Of a stretch of DNA of 7,614 nucleotides, positions 1 through 7,013 are shown piece by piece; position 1 is the first letter of the stretch, and each line of letters opens with the position of its first letter. Source of the stretch: Thiomicrospira sp. UBA5634 (lineage in GTDB: Bacteria; Pseudomonadota; Gammaproteobacteria; Thiomicrospirales; Thiomicrospiraceae). The translations under genes and the position numbers were made by a program. A model generated the notes under the pieces. It made no database searches, had not been told where the DNA came from, and saw only the letters and a program-made list of their open reading frames with translations. The stretch covers positions 12,846 to 20,459 of the forward strand of contig DIJW01000161.1 in assembly GCA_002421475.1 (NCBI GenBank), given 5' to 3'.

Positions 1-720
1 CAGCTGATCCATTGAGGTGGAGTAGGTGACAAATGGCAAGTCACTGTCCCACATAATTTGCTGCAACATTTCTAAATGACGTTGTGCGTCTTTAAAGACC
101 GTACCGTGACGTTCGCGCGCAATAATGCTGCGTACATCCGGGCTGGCTAAATCAAAATATTCTTTTTGCTGATCCGGCGCATGGCGGTAGTTACGCACGC
201 CATATTGAATAAAGTTACGAACCCCATCCAAGGTCAACTTGCCTAGTAGTTTCGGCATATTATCGAGTAATTCGACCATACCCGGACTTTCATACATGGA
301 TTGATGTCCATGTATGACCGTAGCGGTTTTTTCGACAAAATCATCAATCATTGCCAAGTATTGATCAAAATCTTGCGCCGTATCAATGCGACGGCAAACC
401 GCCGGCAGGGTTTGTAGGAAAGGAATCAGTGCATTTTTATTTGGACTGCGTGCGAGTTTGTAGCCATAGTTTTTAACCTGCTGCAAAACCTGCTCGCCCA
501 AATGGAGCGCGACATCGGGCATTTCATGCAAATAAATGAGTACCGGTTCAACGCCACGCCCCATATTACAGAGGAACTTGGCGGCATCAAGATAACTATT
601 TAAACCGGTTTCGGTCAGTTTTTGGCGCGCATCCGCCACACAGGCAGGGAACAACTCTTGCGCTTGTGGAAAACCGCAACCAAACTGTTTTTGATACTGT
701 TCGAGTAATTCTGGCGTCAT
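1..720 (-). CDS. cbbO: CbbO, RuBisCO activase VWA-domain subunit (5' part, runs off the window)
   Basis: The 240 codons from ATG at 720 to the window edge are open. CbbO pairs with the AAA+ protein CbbQ in a cytosolic complex that uses ATP to strip inhibitory sugar phosphates from RuBisCO; the CbbO C-terminal von Willebrand factor A domain is thought to contact RuBisCO. Only the N-terminal part is visible, starting MTPELLEQYQKQFGCGF. It contains stretches typical of the CbbO/NorD family: SYLDAAKFLCNMGRGVEPVL near residue 55 and ERHGTVFKDAQRHLEMLQQ near residue 203. Family members are roughly 750-800 residues, so most of the protein, including the VWA domain, lies outside the window. The start has a modest GGTGA ribosome binding site five bases upstream (726-730). 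It follows cbbQ after a 79-bp gap that holds a long hairpin. NorD is the main alternative, but the cbbM-cbbQ context favours CbbO. Confidence 0.88.
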   Translation of the reverse strand, partial: MTPELLEQYQKQFGCGFPQAQELFPACVADARQKLTETGLNSYLDAAKFLCNMGRGVEPVLIYLHEMPDVALHLGEQVLQQVKNYGYKLARSPNKNALIPFLQTLPAVCRRIDTAQDFDQYLAMIDDFVEKTATVIHGHQSMYESPGMVELLDNMPKLLGKLTLDGVRNFIQYGVRNYRHAPDQQKEYFDLASPDVRSIIARERHGTVFKDAQRHLEMLQQIMWDSDLPFVTYSTSMDQL

Positions 721-741
721 GTTTTTCACCACAGAGACACG

Positions 742-779
742 AAAACGCGAAGTTTAAAGCAAAGCCTCAAACATTCGCG
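742..779 (-). terminator. Long cbbQ-cbbO intercistronic hairpin, possible attenuator
   Basis: Read on the minus strand, CGCGAA (779-774) pairs with TTCGCG (751-746). After a one-base bulge at 773, GTTTGAGGC (772-764) pairs with GCTTTAAAC (760-752), allowing two G-T pairs, around a TTT loop. That gives about 15 base pairs. Only four T residues (745-742) follow, so it is a weak terminator at best. It may reduce cbbO expression relative to cbbQ, or protect the 3' end of cbbQ RNA. The structure is seen in the sequence; its role is inferred. Confidence 0.5.
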
Positions 780-799
780 GTTGCGTGATTGAAAAGAAA

Positions 800-1600
800 T
801 TAACCGAAAACCATATTGATGGTGTTATCGAGTGTTGCGCGAATATCGGCATCATCCGTGATGGGACGTACCAGCGCCATACGGCATGCGTCTTGTTTTT
901 CGACACCTTGGGCAATCAGGGTTGCGGCATATACCATCAGACGAGTAGAAATACCTTCATCCAAACCGTGGCCTTTTAATTTACGCGCTGCTTCACCGAT
1001 TTGAACCAGTTTTTTCGCCACTTCTATATCCACACCGGCTTCTTTTACCAAAATATTAGCTTCAACATAGGCCGGGGCATAATCAAAATCTAACGCGCAG
1101 AAACGCTGTTTGGTTGACTGCTTCAAGTCCTTCATCAAACTTTGGTAACCCGGGTTATAGGAAATAACCAATTGGAAATCCGGGTGCGCTTTAACCAGTT
1201 CGCCTTTTTTATCTAATGGCAATTCGCGACGGTGGTCGGTCAAGGCATGGATAACCACCATCGTATCTTGACGCGCTTCTACCACTTCGTCCAAATAACA
1301 AATCGCGCCATAACGCGCCGCCATGGTCAGCGGGCCGTCAACCCAACGCGTACCGTTGGCATCTAATAAATAACGCCCGACCAAGTCTGATGCGGTAATG
1401 TCTTCGTTACAAGATACGGTGATTAACGGTTTGCCGAGTTTCCATGCCATGTGTTCGATAAAACGTGACTTACCGCAACCTGTCGGCCCTTTTACCATCA
1501 CCGGCAAACGAGCGGCATAAGCAGCTTCGTATAAAGACACTTCATTGTTTTGTGCTTGGTAAAACGGTTCTTTTTCGATCTTGAATTGGCTGATATCCAT
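800..1600 (-). CDS. cbbQ: CbbQ, MoxR-family AAA+ ATPase of the RuBisCO activase
   Basis: CbbQ is the ATP-hydrolysing ring subunit of the CbbQO RuBisCO activase; with CbbO it remodels inhibited RuBisCO in the cytosol. From the ATG at 1600 the protein has 266 residues, normal for the family. Visible motifs are Walker A GPTGCGKS (residues 38-45), Walker B ICYLDE (100-105), a sensor-1 type SYNPG with Asn149, STKQRF around Arg166 and GISTR ending at Arg220, all in the expected AAA+ order. The reading frame stays open to an upstream codon at 1669, but that extension would span the palindrome at 1640-1651. The ATG at 1600 has a GAGG ribosome binding site eight bases away, so it is preferred. The gene lies downstream of cbbM, separated by tandem terminators, and upstream of cbbO. 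The related NorQ is the alternative, but the adjacent RuBisCO settles the call. Confidence 0.93.
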   Translation of the reverse strand: MDISQFKIEKEPFYQAQNNEVSLYEAAYAARLPVMVKGPTGCGKSRFIEHMAWKLGKPLITVSCNEDITASDLVGRYLLDANGTRWVDGPLTMAARYGAICYLDEVVEARQDTMVVIHALTDHRRELPLDKKGELVKAHPDFQLVISYNPGYQSLMKDLKQSTKQRFCALDFDYAPAYVEANILVKEAGVDIEVAKKLVQIGEAARKLKGHGLDEGISTRLMVYAATLIAQGVEKQDACRMALVRPITDDADIRATLDNTINMVFG

Positions 1601-1608
1601 CACGCATA

Positions 1609-1612
1609 CCTC
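1609..1612 (-). promoter_or_regulatory. Ribosome binding site of cbbQ
   Basis: GAGG on the minus strand, eight bases before the ATG at 1600-1598. It decides this start over the longer open frame reaching 1669. An ATG at about 1606 is out of frame. Confidence 0.7.
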
Positions 1613-1639
1613 AAATGAATTAAGTAACTTTTGACAACC

Positions 1640-1651
1640 ACCAGGCCTGGT
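1640..1651. repeat. Palindrome ACCAGGCCTGGT, copy A, upstream of cbbQ
   Basis: A perfect 12-bp palindrome in the cbbM-cbbQ spacer, 39 bp before the cbbQ start. On the minus strand it is preceded by TAATA, and the 17-base string TAATACCAGGCCTGGTG also occurs on the plus strand at 7164-7180. On the minus strand, TAATAC could serve as a -10 element for a cbbQ promoter, placing the palindrome at the start of transcription as an operator would lie. No good -35 box was seen. The identity is seen directly; an operator role is inferred. Confidence 0.75.
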
Positions 1652-1706
1652 ATTAGGCAGGTGACTCACAAAAATAACCTAGCTTTTGACTCAACTACTA
1701 AGGGTT

Positions 1707-1742
1707 AAAAAAACCTCTGCTTTGGACGAGCCATCACAGAGG
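1707..1742 (-). terminator. Second rho-independent terminator after cbbM
   Basis: On the minus strand CCTCTG (1742-1737) pairs with CAGAGG (1719-1714), followed at once by seven T residues (1713-1707). The 17-base loop can fold further through TGG/CCA. This is a classic intrinsic terminator about 55 bp after the cbbM stop and should limit read-through into cbbQ. Confidence 0.85.
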
Positions 1743-1755
1743 CTGTTAATTTAGC

Positions 1756-1783
1756 AAAACAACGCCAGCGCTTACGTCTGGCG
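1756..1783 (-). terminator. First rho-independent terminator after cbbM
   Basis: On the minus strand CGCCAG (1783-1778) pairs with CTGGCG (1768-1763). Past a bulged A, CG pairs with CG around a TAAG loop. TTGTTTT follows (1762-1756). It begins 13 bp after the cbbM stop codon. The plus strand reads CTGGCGGTTTT, so it could work in both directions. It may also act as a barrier protecting the 3' end of cbbM mRNA. Confidence 0.75.
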
Positions 1784-1796
1784 GTTTTAGACTAAA

Positions 1797-3176
1797 TTAC
1801 TTGTGTACGCCTAACTTCTCTCTCCAACCTGGATAGATCTTGTCAGCATCACCTGGGAAAGATTCGAACGCGCGAGCAAATTCTTTATGCTCTTTCGCGA
1901 ATTCGATTGGGTCTGCACCCGCTTTCCAGCACTCATACGATTGACGTAGAGAGATCGCACCAGCCGCTGGGCTGTCGATATGACCGTAAGAACCACCACC
2001 AGAAGTGTTGATAACGTTGCCGTGACCCAAGTTCTTGAAGAAACCTGGAAGACGTAATGCGTTCATACCTCCAGAGATGATAGGAGTAGTTGGCTTCATG
2101 CCGTTCCACTTCTGGTAGAAGAATGGCCCTTGGCACTCATCACGTTCAATCATGTACGCGATTTCTTTATCTTCGTTACCACCTTCCATTTTACCGAAGC
2201 CCATAGTACCCACGTGGATACCTGACGCACCTTGTAAACGAGAGATTTTAGCTAGAACGAATGCAGTGTAACCACGCTTAGAAGAAGGTGATGTTACCGC
2301 ACCGTGACCAGCACGATGGTAATGCAAGTACTGTGAAGAGTAGTTACGACGAGCAGTCGTGATCATTCCTGGACCACCAACATAACCGTCAACTAGGAAC
2401 GCAACGTGTGGCGCGAACTCACCGAAAGTTTCTAGGATGTAGTCAGCGCGGTAAAGCATTTCGTAATGGTCGTCTGCAGTGATGTTTGCAGAGAACAATT
2501 TAGCTTGACCGGTTTCATCTTGTGCACGTTTCATCGCGTCAACAACTAAAGGAATAACTTTTTTCATTGGAGCGAAAACTTGGTTACCTTGTGGTTCGTC
2601 GTTTTTGATGAAGTCGCCACCCAACCAGAACTGGTAAGCTGCTTTAGCAAATGGCTCAGGACGTAAGCCCAATTTTGGCTTAATGATTGTACCAGCGATG
2701 TAACCACCGTTTTTGTAGTCACGGCCAAGAATACGCCACATGTCAGAAATGTCTTTTGCAGGACCGTCAAACAAATGCAATTTAGTTTCTGGAACCCAGA
2801 AATCCACCATTTGTAGGTTTTTAACGTCGCCCATACCTTGGTTGTTACCGATAGCCAAAGTTAGGAAAGATACCAACATTGTTTTGCCGTCGATACCGTT
2901 ACGGTCGAACAAGTCGAATGGGTAAGCGATTTTAACTGTTTGTTTTGCTTCGTCGATTTCATAAACCAAAGCGTCTAGGCCTTTGGTGAAGTCATCCGTT
3001 GTACAAACTTCAACGTTAGTACCGGTTGAAGATTCTGCAGCGATGTGAGCTGCAACTTCTAAATAACCGTAACCTGCAGCAGGTTCCATTTTGTATGCAA
3101 CCAAAATATGGTTTTGACCTTTAATTAGGTCGTCTTCTTTCAAGCTTAAGTCAGCGTAACGATTCGACTGATCCAT
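1797..3176 (-). CDS. cbbM: Ribulose-1,5-bisphosphate carboxylase/oxygenase, form II large subunit
   Basis: CbbM fixes CO2 onto ribulose-1,5-bisphosphate, giving two 3-phosphoglycerate; form II enzymes work without small subunits and suit high CO2 and low O2. The protein is 459 residues, full length for the family, and its active-site positions match Rhodospirillum rubrum numbering as I recall it: Glu48, Asn111, Lys166 in GTIIKPKLG, Lys191 (the carbamylated lysine) with Asp193 and Glu194 in [10 protein letters not shown], His287 in YHRAGHGA, His321 in GIHVGT, loop-6 Lys329 in GFGKMEG, and Ser368 in [11 protein letters not shown]. Nothing is missing, so it is a true RuBisCO and not a RuBisCO-like protein. 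The ATG at 3176 has GAGG (3188-3185) eight bases upstream. It lies between cbbR, the probable regulator, and the activase genes cbbQO. Two terminators follow it, suggesting mainly monocistronic transcription. Confidence 0.98.
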   Translation of the reverse strand: MDQSNRYADLSLKEDDLIKGQNHILVAYKMEPAAGYGYLEVAAHIAAESSTGTNVEVCTTDDFTKGLDALVYEIDEAKQTVKIAYPFDLFDRNGIDGKTMLVSFLTLAIGNNQGMGDVKNLQMVDFWVPETKLHLFDGPAKDISDMWRILGRDYKNGGYIAGTIIKPKLGLRPEPFAKAAYQFWLGGDFIKNDEPQGNQVFAPMKKVIPLVVDAMKRAQDETGQAKLFSANITADDHYEMLYRADYILETFGEFAPHVAFLVDGYVGGPGMITTARRNYSSQYLHYHRAGHGAVTSPSSKRGYTAFVLAKISRLQGASGIHVGTMGFGKMEGGNEDKEIAYMIERDECQGPFFYQKWNGMKPTTPIISGGMNALRLPGFFKNLGHGNVINTSGGGSYGHIDSPAAGAISLRQSYECWKAGADPIEFAKEHKEFARAFESFPGDADKIYPGWREKLGVHK

Positions 3177-3194
3177 CTTACTTACCTCAATAAC

Positions 3195-3244
3195 GACGAG
3201 CTTTGCTCATCTTTAGCGTTTGCTACCAGCTTCTGTTTTACAGA
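3195..3244 (-). promoter_or_regulatory. Structured cbbM mRNA leader with three small hairpins
   Basis: Read as minus-strand RNA, TCTGT-AAA-ACAGA (3244-3232), TAGC-AAAC-GCTA (3225-3214) and GATGAGC-AAA-GCTCGTC (3211-3195, seven pairs with one wobble) follow one another. The last ends six bases before the GAGG ribosome binding site at 3188-3185. A competing stem pairs GCACCAG (3272-3266) with CTGGT-A-GC (3229-3222) and excludes the middle hairpin. No known riboswitch was recognised. A role in mRNA stability or translation is inferred. Confidence 0.4.
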
Positions 3245-3312
3245 GAACTAATAACCCCGAAATAACTGGTGCTTAGTTTAATGGATCAACCAATAAACTC
3301 AAATCAATATTT

Positions 3313-3341
3313 ATTATATTTTTGATAGCTTTTCATCTATA
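3313..3341 (-). promoter_or_regulatory. Candidate cbbM promoter
   Basis: A perfect TATAAT -10 hexamer occurs on the minus strand (3318-3313). At 17-bp spacing the -35 position holds TATAGA (3341-3336), a poor match to TTGACA, as expected for an activator-dependent promoter. Transcription would begin near 3306, leaving a leader of about 130 bases. The region is very A+T rich, so a chance TATAAT is possible. Confidence 0.45.
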
Positions 3342-3360
3342 TATTATTGCAATTTAATGC

Positions 3361-3385
3361 TTAATTAGCTTGATATCGTAATTAA
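3361..3385. promoter_or_regulatory. Candidate CbbR (LysR-type) binding site
   Basis: A perfect inverted repeat, TTAATTA-N11-TAATTAA, with GATATC near its centre. It fits the T-N11-A shape of LysR-family sites and contains TTA-N7-TGA, compatible with the TNA-N7-TNA pattern reported for CbbR. Its centre, 3373, is about 67 bp upstream of the start predicted from the TATAAT at 3318-3313, where LysR regulators usually hold their primary site. It begins 11 bp after the cbbR stop codon. Confidence 0.5.
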
Positions 3386-3396
3386 ATAGGCCGATT

Positions 3397-4350
3397 TTAG
3401 GATTCTGATAGACGTTTTTGTAAGGATTTGGTCAGGATTTGTGCTTCCAGTTTTAACAATTCAATCAACTTTTGTGCCGCACTCGACAAGGATTTACCTT
3501 TTGAATACACTAAATACCAATTCCGATGTATCGGAAAGCCTTCGACATCCAACACTACAATATCACCGCGTTCAATTTCGTCCATTAAAGTAGCAACGGC
3601 TGCAACCGTTACACCTAAGTTTTGTAACAACCCCAAACGCACGACTTCATTGCCACCCAGAATCATTTTGATATTGGGCTTGTAATGACGTTTGGTAAAC
3701 ACACTTTCAATATGGGTTCGCATACCCGAACCCTTTTCGCGCAAGAATAGCGGAACTTCCTGCATCTCTTCTAATTTAATTTTTCTTTTGGCGGCGAGAG
3801 GATGTGCTTTATTAGCAACAAACACCAGCGGGTTTGGGGCTAACTGAAAGGATTCAACGTTTAAGTCTTCCGGTGGTTGACCGAGAATATAAAAATCATC
3901 TTCGTTTTTTAAAATTCGCTCGACTAATTGCTCTTTGTTACCGACCATCATCGCCACCGACACTTCCGGATAAACGCCGACAAAGTCGTGAATTACTTTA
4001 GGTACAAAATACTGCGCACTCGAAATAACCGACAATTTAATCCGTCCTCCGGCAAAACCTTTCAGGTTTTTAATTCGCTCTTCTGTGGACTCCAGTTTTT
4101 GCAAAATATCCTGTGCGGCTTCATACAAAATTTCACCGGCCTGCGTTAAAAAAACCTGCCGACCTATTTGCTCAAACAGTGGAATTTCTAATGCTTCGGC
4201 TAATTTTTTTACCTGCATCGAAACGGTAGGTTGTGTCAGATGCAACTCTTCCGCTGCTCGGGTAAAACTATTCAGGCGAGCAATGGTTTCAAAAACCTGC
4301 AACTGACGTAAGGTTGCATGACGCACTAATTGGTTCAGTTTTTCTGCCAT
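3397..4350 (-). CDS. cbbR: CbbR, LysR-type regulator of Calvin cycle genes
   Basis: CbbR regulators bind upstream of RuBisCO operons and activate them in response to metabolites. The protein has 317 residues from the ATG at 4350. The winged helix-turn-helix occupies about residues 14-73: LRQLQVFETIARLNSFTRAA, then ELHLTQPTVSMQVKKLAEAL and LFEQIGRQVFLTQAG. A linker helix and the effector-binding domain follow to about residue 310, with LREKGSGMRTHIE, also typical of CbbR. In-frame GTG at 4362 would add four residues; the ATG is preferred because GGTGG lies eight bases before it. The gene is co-oriented with cbbM and directly upstream; cbbR is more often divergent from its target. A terminator separates it from fba, so it likely has its own promoter, and the palindrome at 4361-4372 overlaps that region. 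No terminator lies between it and cbbM. Confidence 0.93.
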   Translation of the reverse strand: MAEKLNQLVRHATLRQLQVFETIARLNSFTRAAEELHLTQPTVSMQVKKLAEALEIPLFEQIGRQVFLTQAGEILYEAAQDILQKLESTEERIKNLKGFAGGRIKLSVISSAQYFVPKVIHDFVGVYPEVSVAMMVGNKEQLVERILKNEDDFYILGQPPEDLNVESFQLAPNPLVFVANKAHPLAAKRKIKLEEMQEVPLFLREKGSGMRTHIESVFTKRHYKPNIKMILGGNEVVRLGLLQNLGVTVAAVATLMDEIERGDIVVLDVEGFPIHRNWYLVYSKGKSLSSAAQKLIELLKLEAQILTKSLQKRLSES

Positions 4351-4358
4351 GTTCGTTA

Positions 4359-4363
4359 CCACC
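4359..4363 (-). promoter_or_regulatory. Ribosome binding site of cbbR, overlapping a palindrome
   Basis: GGTGG on the minus strand, eight bases before the ATG at 4350-4348. It favours that ATG over the in-frame GTG at 4362-4360, which lies inside the same motif. Its first three bases are part of the ACCAGGCCTGGT palindrome. Confidence 0.5.
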
Positions 4364-4372
4364 AGGCCTGGT
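4361..4372. repeat. Palindrome ACCAGGCCTGGT, copy B, upstream of cbbR
   Basis: A perfect 12-bp palindrome ending 10 bp before the cbbR ATG. On the minus strand it is preceded by TAATATA, which contains possible -10 hexamers (TAATAT or TATAAC), so a start of transcription could fall within it. It shares 15 identical bases, ACCAGGCCTGGTGGT, with copy A upstream of cbbQ in the same orientation. A protein bound here could block cbbR transcription or affect translation. That role is inferred. Confidence 0.75.
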
Positions 4373-4411
4373 TATATTAAATGTGACGTGTATTGAGGTG
4401 GTTATTAAAGC

Positions 4412-4440
4412 AAAAAACCCCGAACGAGGTCGGGGTTTTT
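4412..4440 (-). terminator. Rho-independent terminator of fba, probably bidirectional
   Basis: On the minus strand, CCCCGA (4435-4430) pairs with TCGGGG (4423-4418) around a six-base loop, and flanking A and T runs extend the stem. Six T residues end it (4417-4412). It begins 23 bp after the fba stop and insulates cbbR from the glycolytic genes. The plus strand also ends in TTTTT, but no plus-strand gene is present to use it. Confidence 0.92.
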
Positions 4441-4463
4441 ATGCTGTCGGTATTAAACCAAAC

Positions 4464-5528
4464 TTATTTTACGATTTGGTTCAATGAACCTGCTGCATAA
4501 CGAGCTTGCATGACTTCTAGGCCAACTGCTTTGATCTTAGAACCATGACCAGCACAACCAAATGCTTCAAAACGTGCTTTACAGATTTCCATCATCGCAT
4601 CTTCAGCCGCTTTGTAGAATTTACGCGGATCGAAGTTTGAAGTGTTTTCTGCTAAATGCTTACGGATTGCACCGGTTGATGCCATACGTAAGTCAGTGTC
4701 GATGTTTACTTTACGCACACCGTACTTGATACCTTCAACAATCGCTTCAACCGGTACACCATAAGTTTGACCCATGTCACCGCCGTAGCTGTTGATGATT
4801 TGTAGCCATTCTTCAGGAACTGAAGAAGAACCGTGCATTACCAAGTGAGTGGTAGGAATGCGAGCGTGGATTTTTTTGATCTGATCAATTTTCAATACAT
4901 CGTCAGATGGCTTAGAAGTGAACTTGTAAGCACCGTGAGACGTACCTACCGCAACTGCTAAACAGTCAACGTTAGTGTCTTTTACGAACTGTGCTGCTTC
5001 TTCCGGGTCAGTCAACAACGCAGAATGATCCATTTTCTGATCAGAACCGTGACCGTCCTCTTCACCCATCATGCCAGTTTCTAATGAACCTAAACAACCC
5101 AATTCACCTTCAACTGAAACACCGCCAGCGTGAGCGATTTTTACTACTTCAGCCGTGATGCCTGCGTTATATTCATAAGAAGCTGGAGTTTTCATGTCAG
5201 CCATCAAAGAACCGTCCATCATGACTGATGTGAAACCAGACTGAATGGCACGTAAACATACGCCGACGTCTGAACCGTGATCCTGGTGCATAACAACCGG
5301 TACATTTGGATACATTTCAACCGCAGCCGCTACCATGTGGCGCAACATTGGCTCACCGGCATACTTACGTGCACCGGCAGAACCTTGAAGAATAACCGGA
5401 GAATCTACCGCAGCAGCAGCACGCATAATTGCACGTACCTGTTCCATGTTATTTACGTTAAACGCTGGCATACCAAAGCTATGTTCTGCTGCGTAATCCA
5501 TTAACTCACGAAGTGTAATCATCGCCAT
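4464..5528 (-). CDS. fba: Fructose-1,6-bisphosphate aldolase, class II
   Basis: This Zn-dependent aldolase joins dihydroxyacetone phosphate with glyceraldehyde 3-phosphate to give fructose 1,6-bisphosphate (and, in Calvin-cycle organisms, often sedoheptulose 1,7-bisphosphate), feeding RuBP regeneration. The 354-residue protein shows class II landmarks: Asp83-His84 in HQDHGSD (catalytic Asp and zinc ligand), EGELGCLG at 140-147, a zinc histidine in VGTSHGAYK (His198), another in VMHGSSS (His232), and the substrate-binding VNIDTDLR (274-281). Length and style match the longer proteobacterial form often called CbbA or Fba. The ATG at 5528 has AGGAG seven bases upstream, better placed than for the second in-frame ATG at 5522. 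It follows pyk by 45 bp with no obvious terminator, so the two are probably cotranscribed. A strong terminator follows the gene. Confidence 0.96.
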   Translation of the reverse strand: MAMITLRELMDYAAEHSFGMPAFNVNNMEQVRAIMRAAAAVDSPVILQGSAGARKYAGEPMLRHMVAAAVEMYPNVPVVMHQDHGSDVGVCLRAIQSGFTSVMMDGSLMADMKTPASYEYNAGITAEVVKIAHAGGVSVEGELGCLGSLETGMMGEEDGHGSDQKMDHSALLTDPEEAAQFVKDTNVDCLAVAVGTSHGAYKFTSKPSDDVLKIDQIKKIHARIPTTHLVMHGSSSVPEEWLQIINSYGGDMGQTYGVPVEAIVEGIKYGVRKVNIDTDLRMASTGAIRKHLAENTSNFDPRKFYKAAEDAMMEICKARFEAFGCAGHGSKIKAVGLEVMQARYAAGSLNQIVK

Positions 5529-5573
5529 TGCGATACTCCTTTATTGGTTTCAAAAAATAAAAAATTTACTAAA

Positions 5574-7013
5574 TTAAGGTACTTTTACAATTTCTAAACG
5601 GTTGGTACCGCCCATATTGCCGCGCTGCTCACCACGCGTTAACGCAACTAAATCACCTTCCTGCACAATACCAAAGCCTTTTAATTGCTTAAGAATATTC
5701 TGCTGAACTTCTTCATCGCTTAGTCCGGTGTAATCCACAATGGATGGGTAAACACCACGGTACATGCACACTTTACGGCGAGTTGTTACATGCGGTGTTA
5801 ACGCAAAGATCGGAATTCCTGAGCTGATACGAGACATTAACAATGAGGTGTTACCTGACTCGGTTAATGCCGCGATACATTTCACATTAAAGTGGTTAGC
5901 GGCATACATTGCAGCCATCGCAATAGTTTCATCCACGGCAGAGAACATTTCATCAATACGGTGAGTTGACTCACGCGTTGAACGTGATTTTTCCGCTTCA
6001 TGGCAAATACGCGCCATTGCTTCAACGACTAGGTGGGGGAATTTACCGGTTGCAGTTTCACCGGACAACATCACCGCATCCGTACCGTCCATAACGGCGT
6101 TGGCGACGTCAAATACTTCTGCACGAGTAGGAATGGCATTTTCAATCATGGTTTCCATCATCTGGGTTGCAGTGATGGTCACGCGATTCAACTGGCGAGC
6201 GCGTTTGATAATTTTCTTTTGCAAAGCAGGCAACTGCGCATCACCCACTTCCACACCCAAGTCACCACGGGCTATCATCACAACGTCTGATGCCAAAATA
6301 ATGCCATCAAGCGTTTCATCATCACCCACCGCTTCCGCACGCTCTACTTTAGAGACGATACCGCAATTTAATCCGGCTTGAACCGCCAAACTACGGCAAT
6401 ACTCAACATCTTCAGCTGAACGCGGGAAAGATAATGCTAAATAATCCGCATTCATTTTTGCCGCAGTAATAATATCTTCTTTGTCTTTTTCGGTTAATGC
6501 CGTTGCCGATAAACCACCACCCAACAAGTTAATCCCTTTGCTGTTAGACAATGTACCGCCAACCGTAACAGTACATTCAACACGCTCACCGATTACTTCA
6601 TCAACCCGCATGACAATACGACCATCATCAAGCAACAATAAATTGCCCGGCTTCACGTCGTAAGGAAGGTTTTTGTAAGTTAAACCGACTTCATGCTGAT
6701 TACCTGCATTTGCGCCGACGTTGTTATCCAGTGCAAACTTATCACCTTCAGCGATTTGAATGGCGCCATTTGGAAACTTGGCAATACGAATTTTCGGACC
6801 TTGCAAGTCAACCAGTACCGCTACTTCGCGGTCTAATCTGGCAGCAGTTTCACGCACGGTGTTAGCGCGTTTAACATGATCTTCCACTGAGCCGTGTGAC
6901 ATGTTGATACGAACAACATCCACGCCTGCTTTAATAATACGCTCCAACTCACCTGGACGATCGGTTGCCGGGCCGAGTGTTGCAACAATTTTTGTTCTAC
7001 GAATACTTGCCAT
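5574..7013 (-). CDS. pyk: Pyruvate kinase
   Basis: Pyruvate kinase transfers phosphate from phosphoenolpyruvate to ADP, giving pyruvate and ATP. The 479-residue protein covers the whole family length. It opens with RRTKIVATLGPAT (residues 5-17), followed by VVRINMSHG (33-41) and DLQGPKIRI (69-77). The acid-base lysine is in SKVER (Lys222), the metal-binding region in MIARGDLGVEV (246-256), the substrate-loop ATQMMETMI is at 282-290, and TDAVMLSGETATGKFP at 311-326. The C-terminal domain ends with GGTNRLEIVKV. The GDAQLPALQKK stretch resembles PykA more than PykF. ATG at 7013 begins the conserved N-terminus; the purine-rich AAGGA upstream is about 13 bases away, longer than usual. It sits between pgk and fba. 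In an autotroph its main job would be supplying pyruvate for biosynthesis. Confidence 0.97.
   Translation of the reverse strand: MASIRRTKIVATLGPATDRPGELERIIKAGVDVVRINMSHGSVEDHVKRANTVRETAARLDREVAVLVDLQGPKIRIAKFPNGAIQIAEGDKFALDNNVGANAGNQHEVGLTYKNLPYDVKPGNLLLLDDGRIVMRVDEVIGERVECTVTVGGTLSNSKGINLLGGGLSATALTEKDKEDIITAAKMNADYLALSFPRSAEDVEYCRSLAVQAGLNCGIVSKVERAEAVGDDETLDGIILASDVVMIARGDLGVEVGDAQLPALQKKIIKRARQLNRVTITATQMMETMIENAIPTRAEVFDVANAVMDGTDAVMLSGETATGKFPHLVVEAMARICHEAEKSRSTRESTHRIDEMFSAVDETIAMAAMYAANHFNVKCIAALTESGNTSLLMSRISSGIPIFALTPHVTTRRKVCMYRGVYPSIVDYTGLSDEEVQQNILKQLKGFGIVQEGDLVALTRGEQRGNMGGTNRLEIVKVP

Noticed and set aside
785..1004. Plus-strand open frames opposite cbbQ
   Set aside because: They lie antisense to a clearly coding gene, have no recognisable domain, and vanish in the face of the conserved cbbQ frame.
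1601..1669. Longer cbbQ start extending the protein by 23 residues
   Set aside because: The extension spans the palindrome, looks unlike the CbbQ N-terminus and lacks a ribosome binding site, whereas the ATG at 1600 has a well-placed GAGG.
1797..3176. RuBisCO-like protein (form IV) instead of true RuBisCO
   Set aside because: All catalytic and metal-binding residues (Lys166, Lys191, Asp193, Glu194, His287, Lys329) are present.
3428..4306. Several plus-strand open frames opposite cbbR
   Set aside because: All are antisense to the well-conserved LysR regulator and show no recognisable protein features.
5764..6663. Plus-strand open frames opposite pyk
   Set aside because: They overlap pyruvate kinase motifs on the other strand and have low-complexity, non-protein-like composition.
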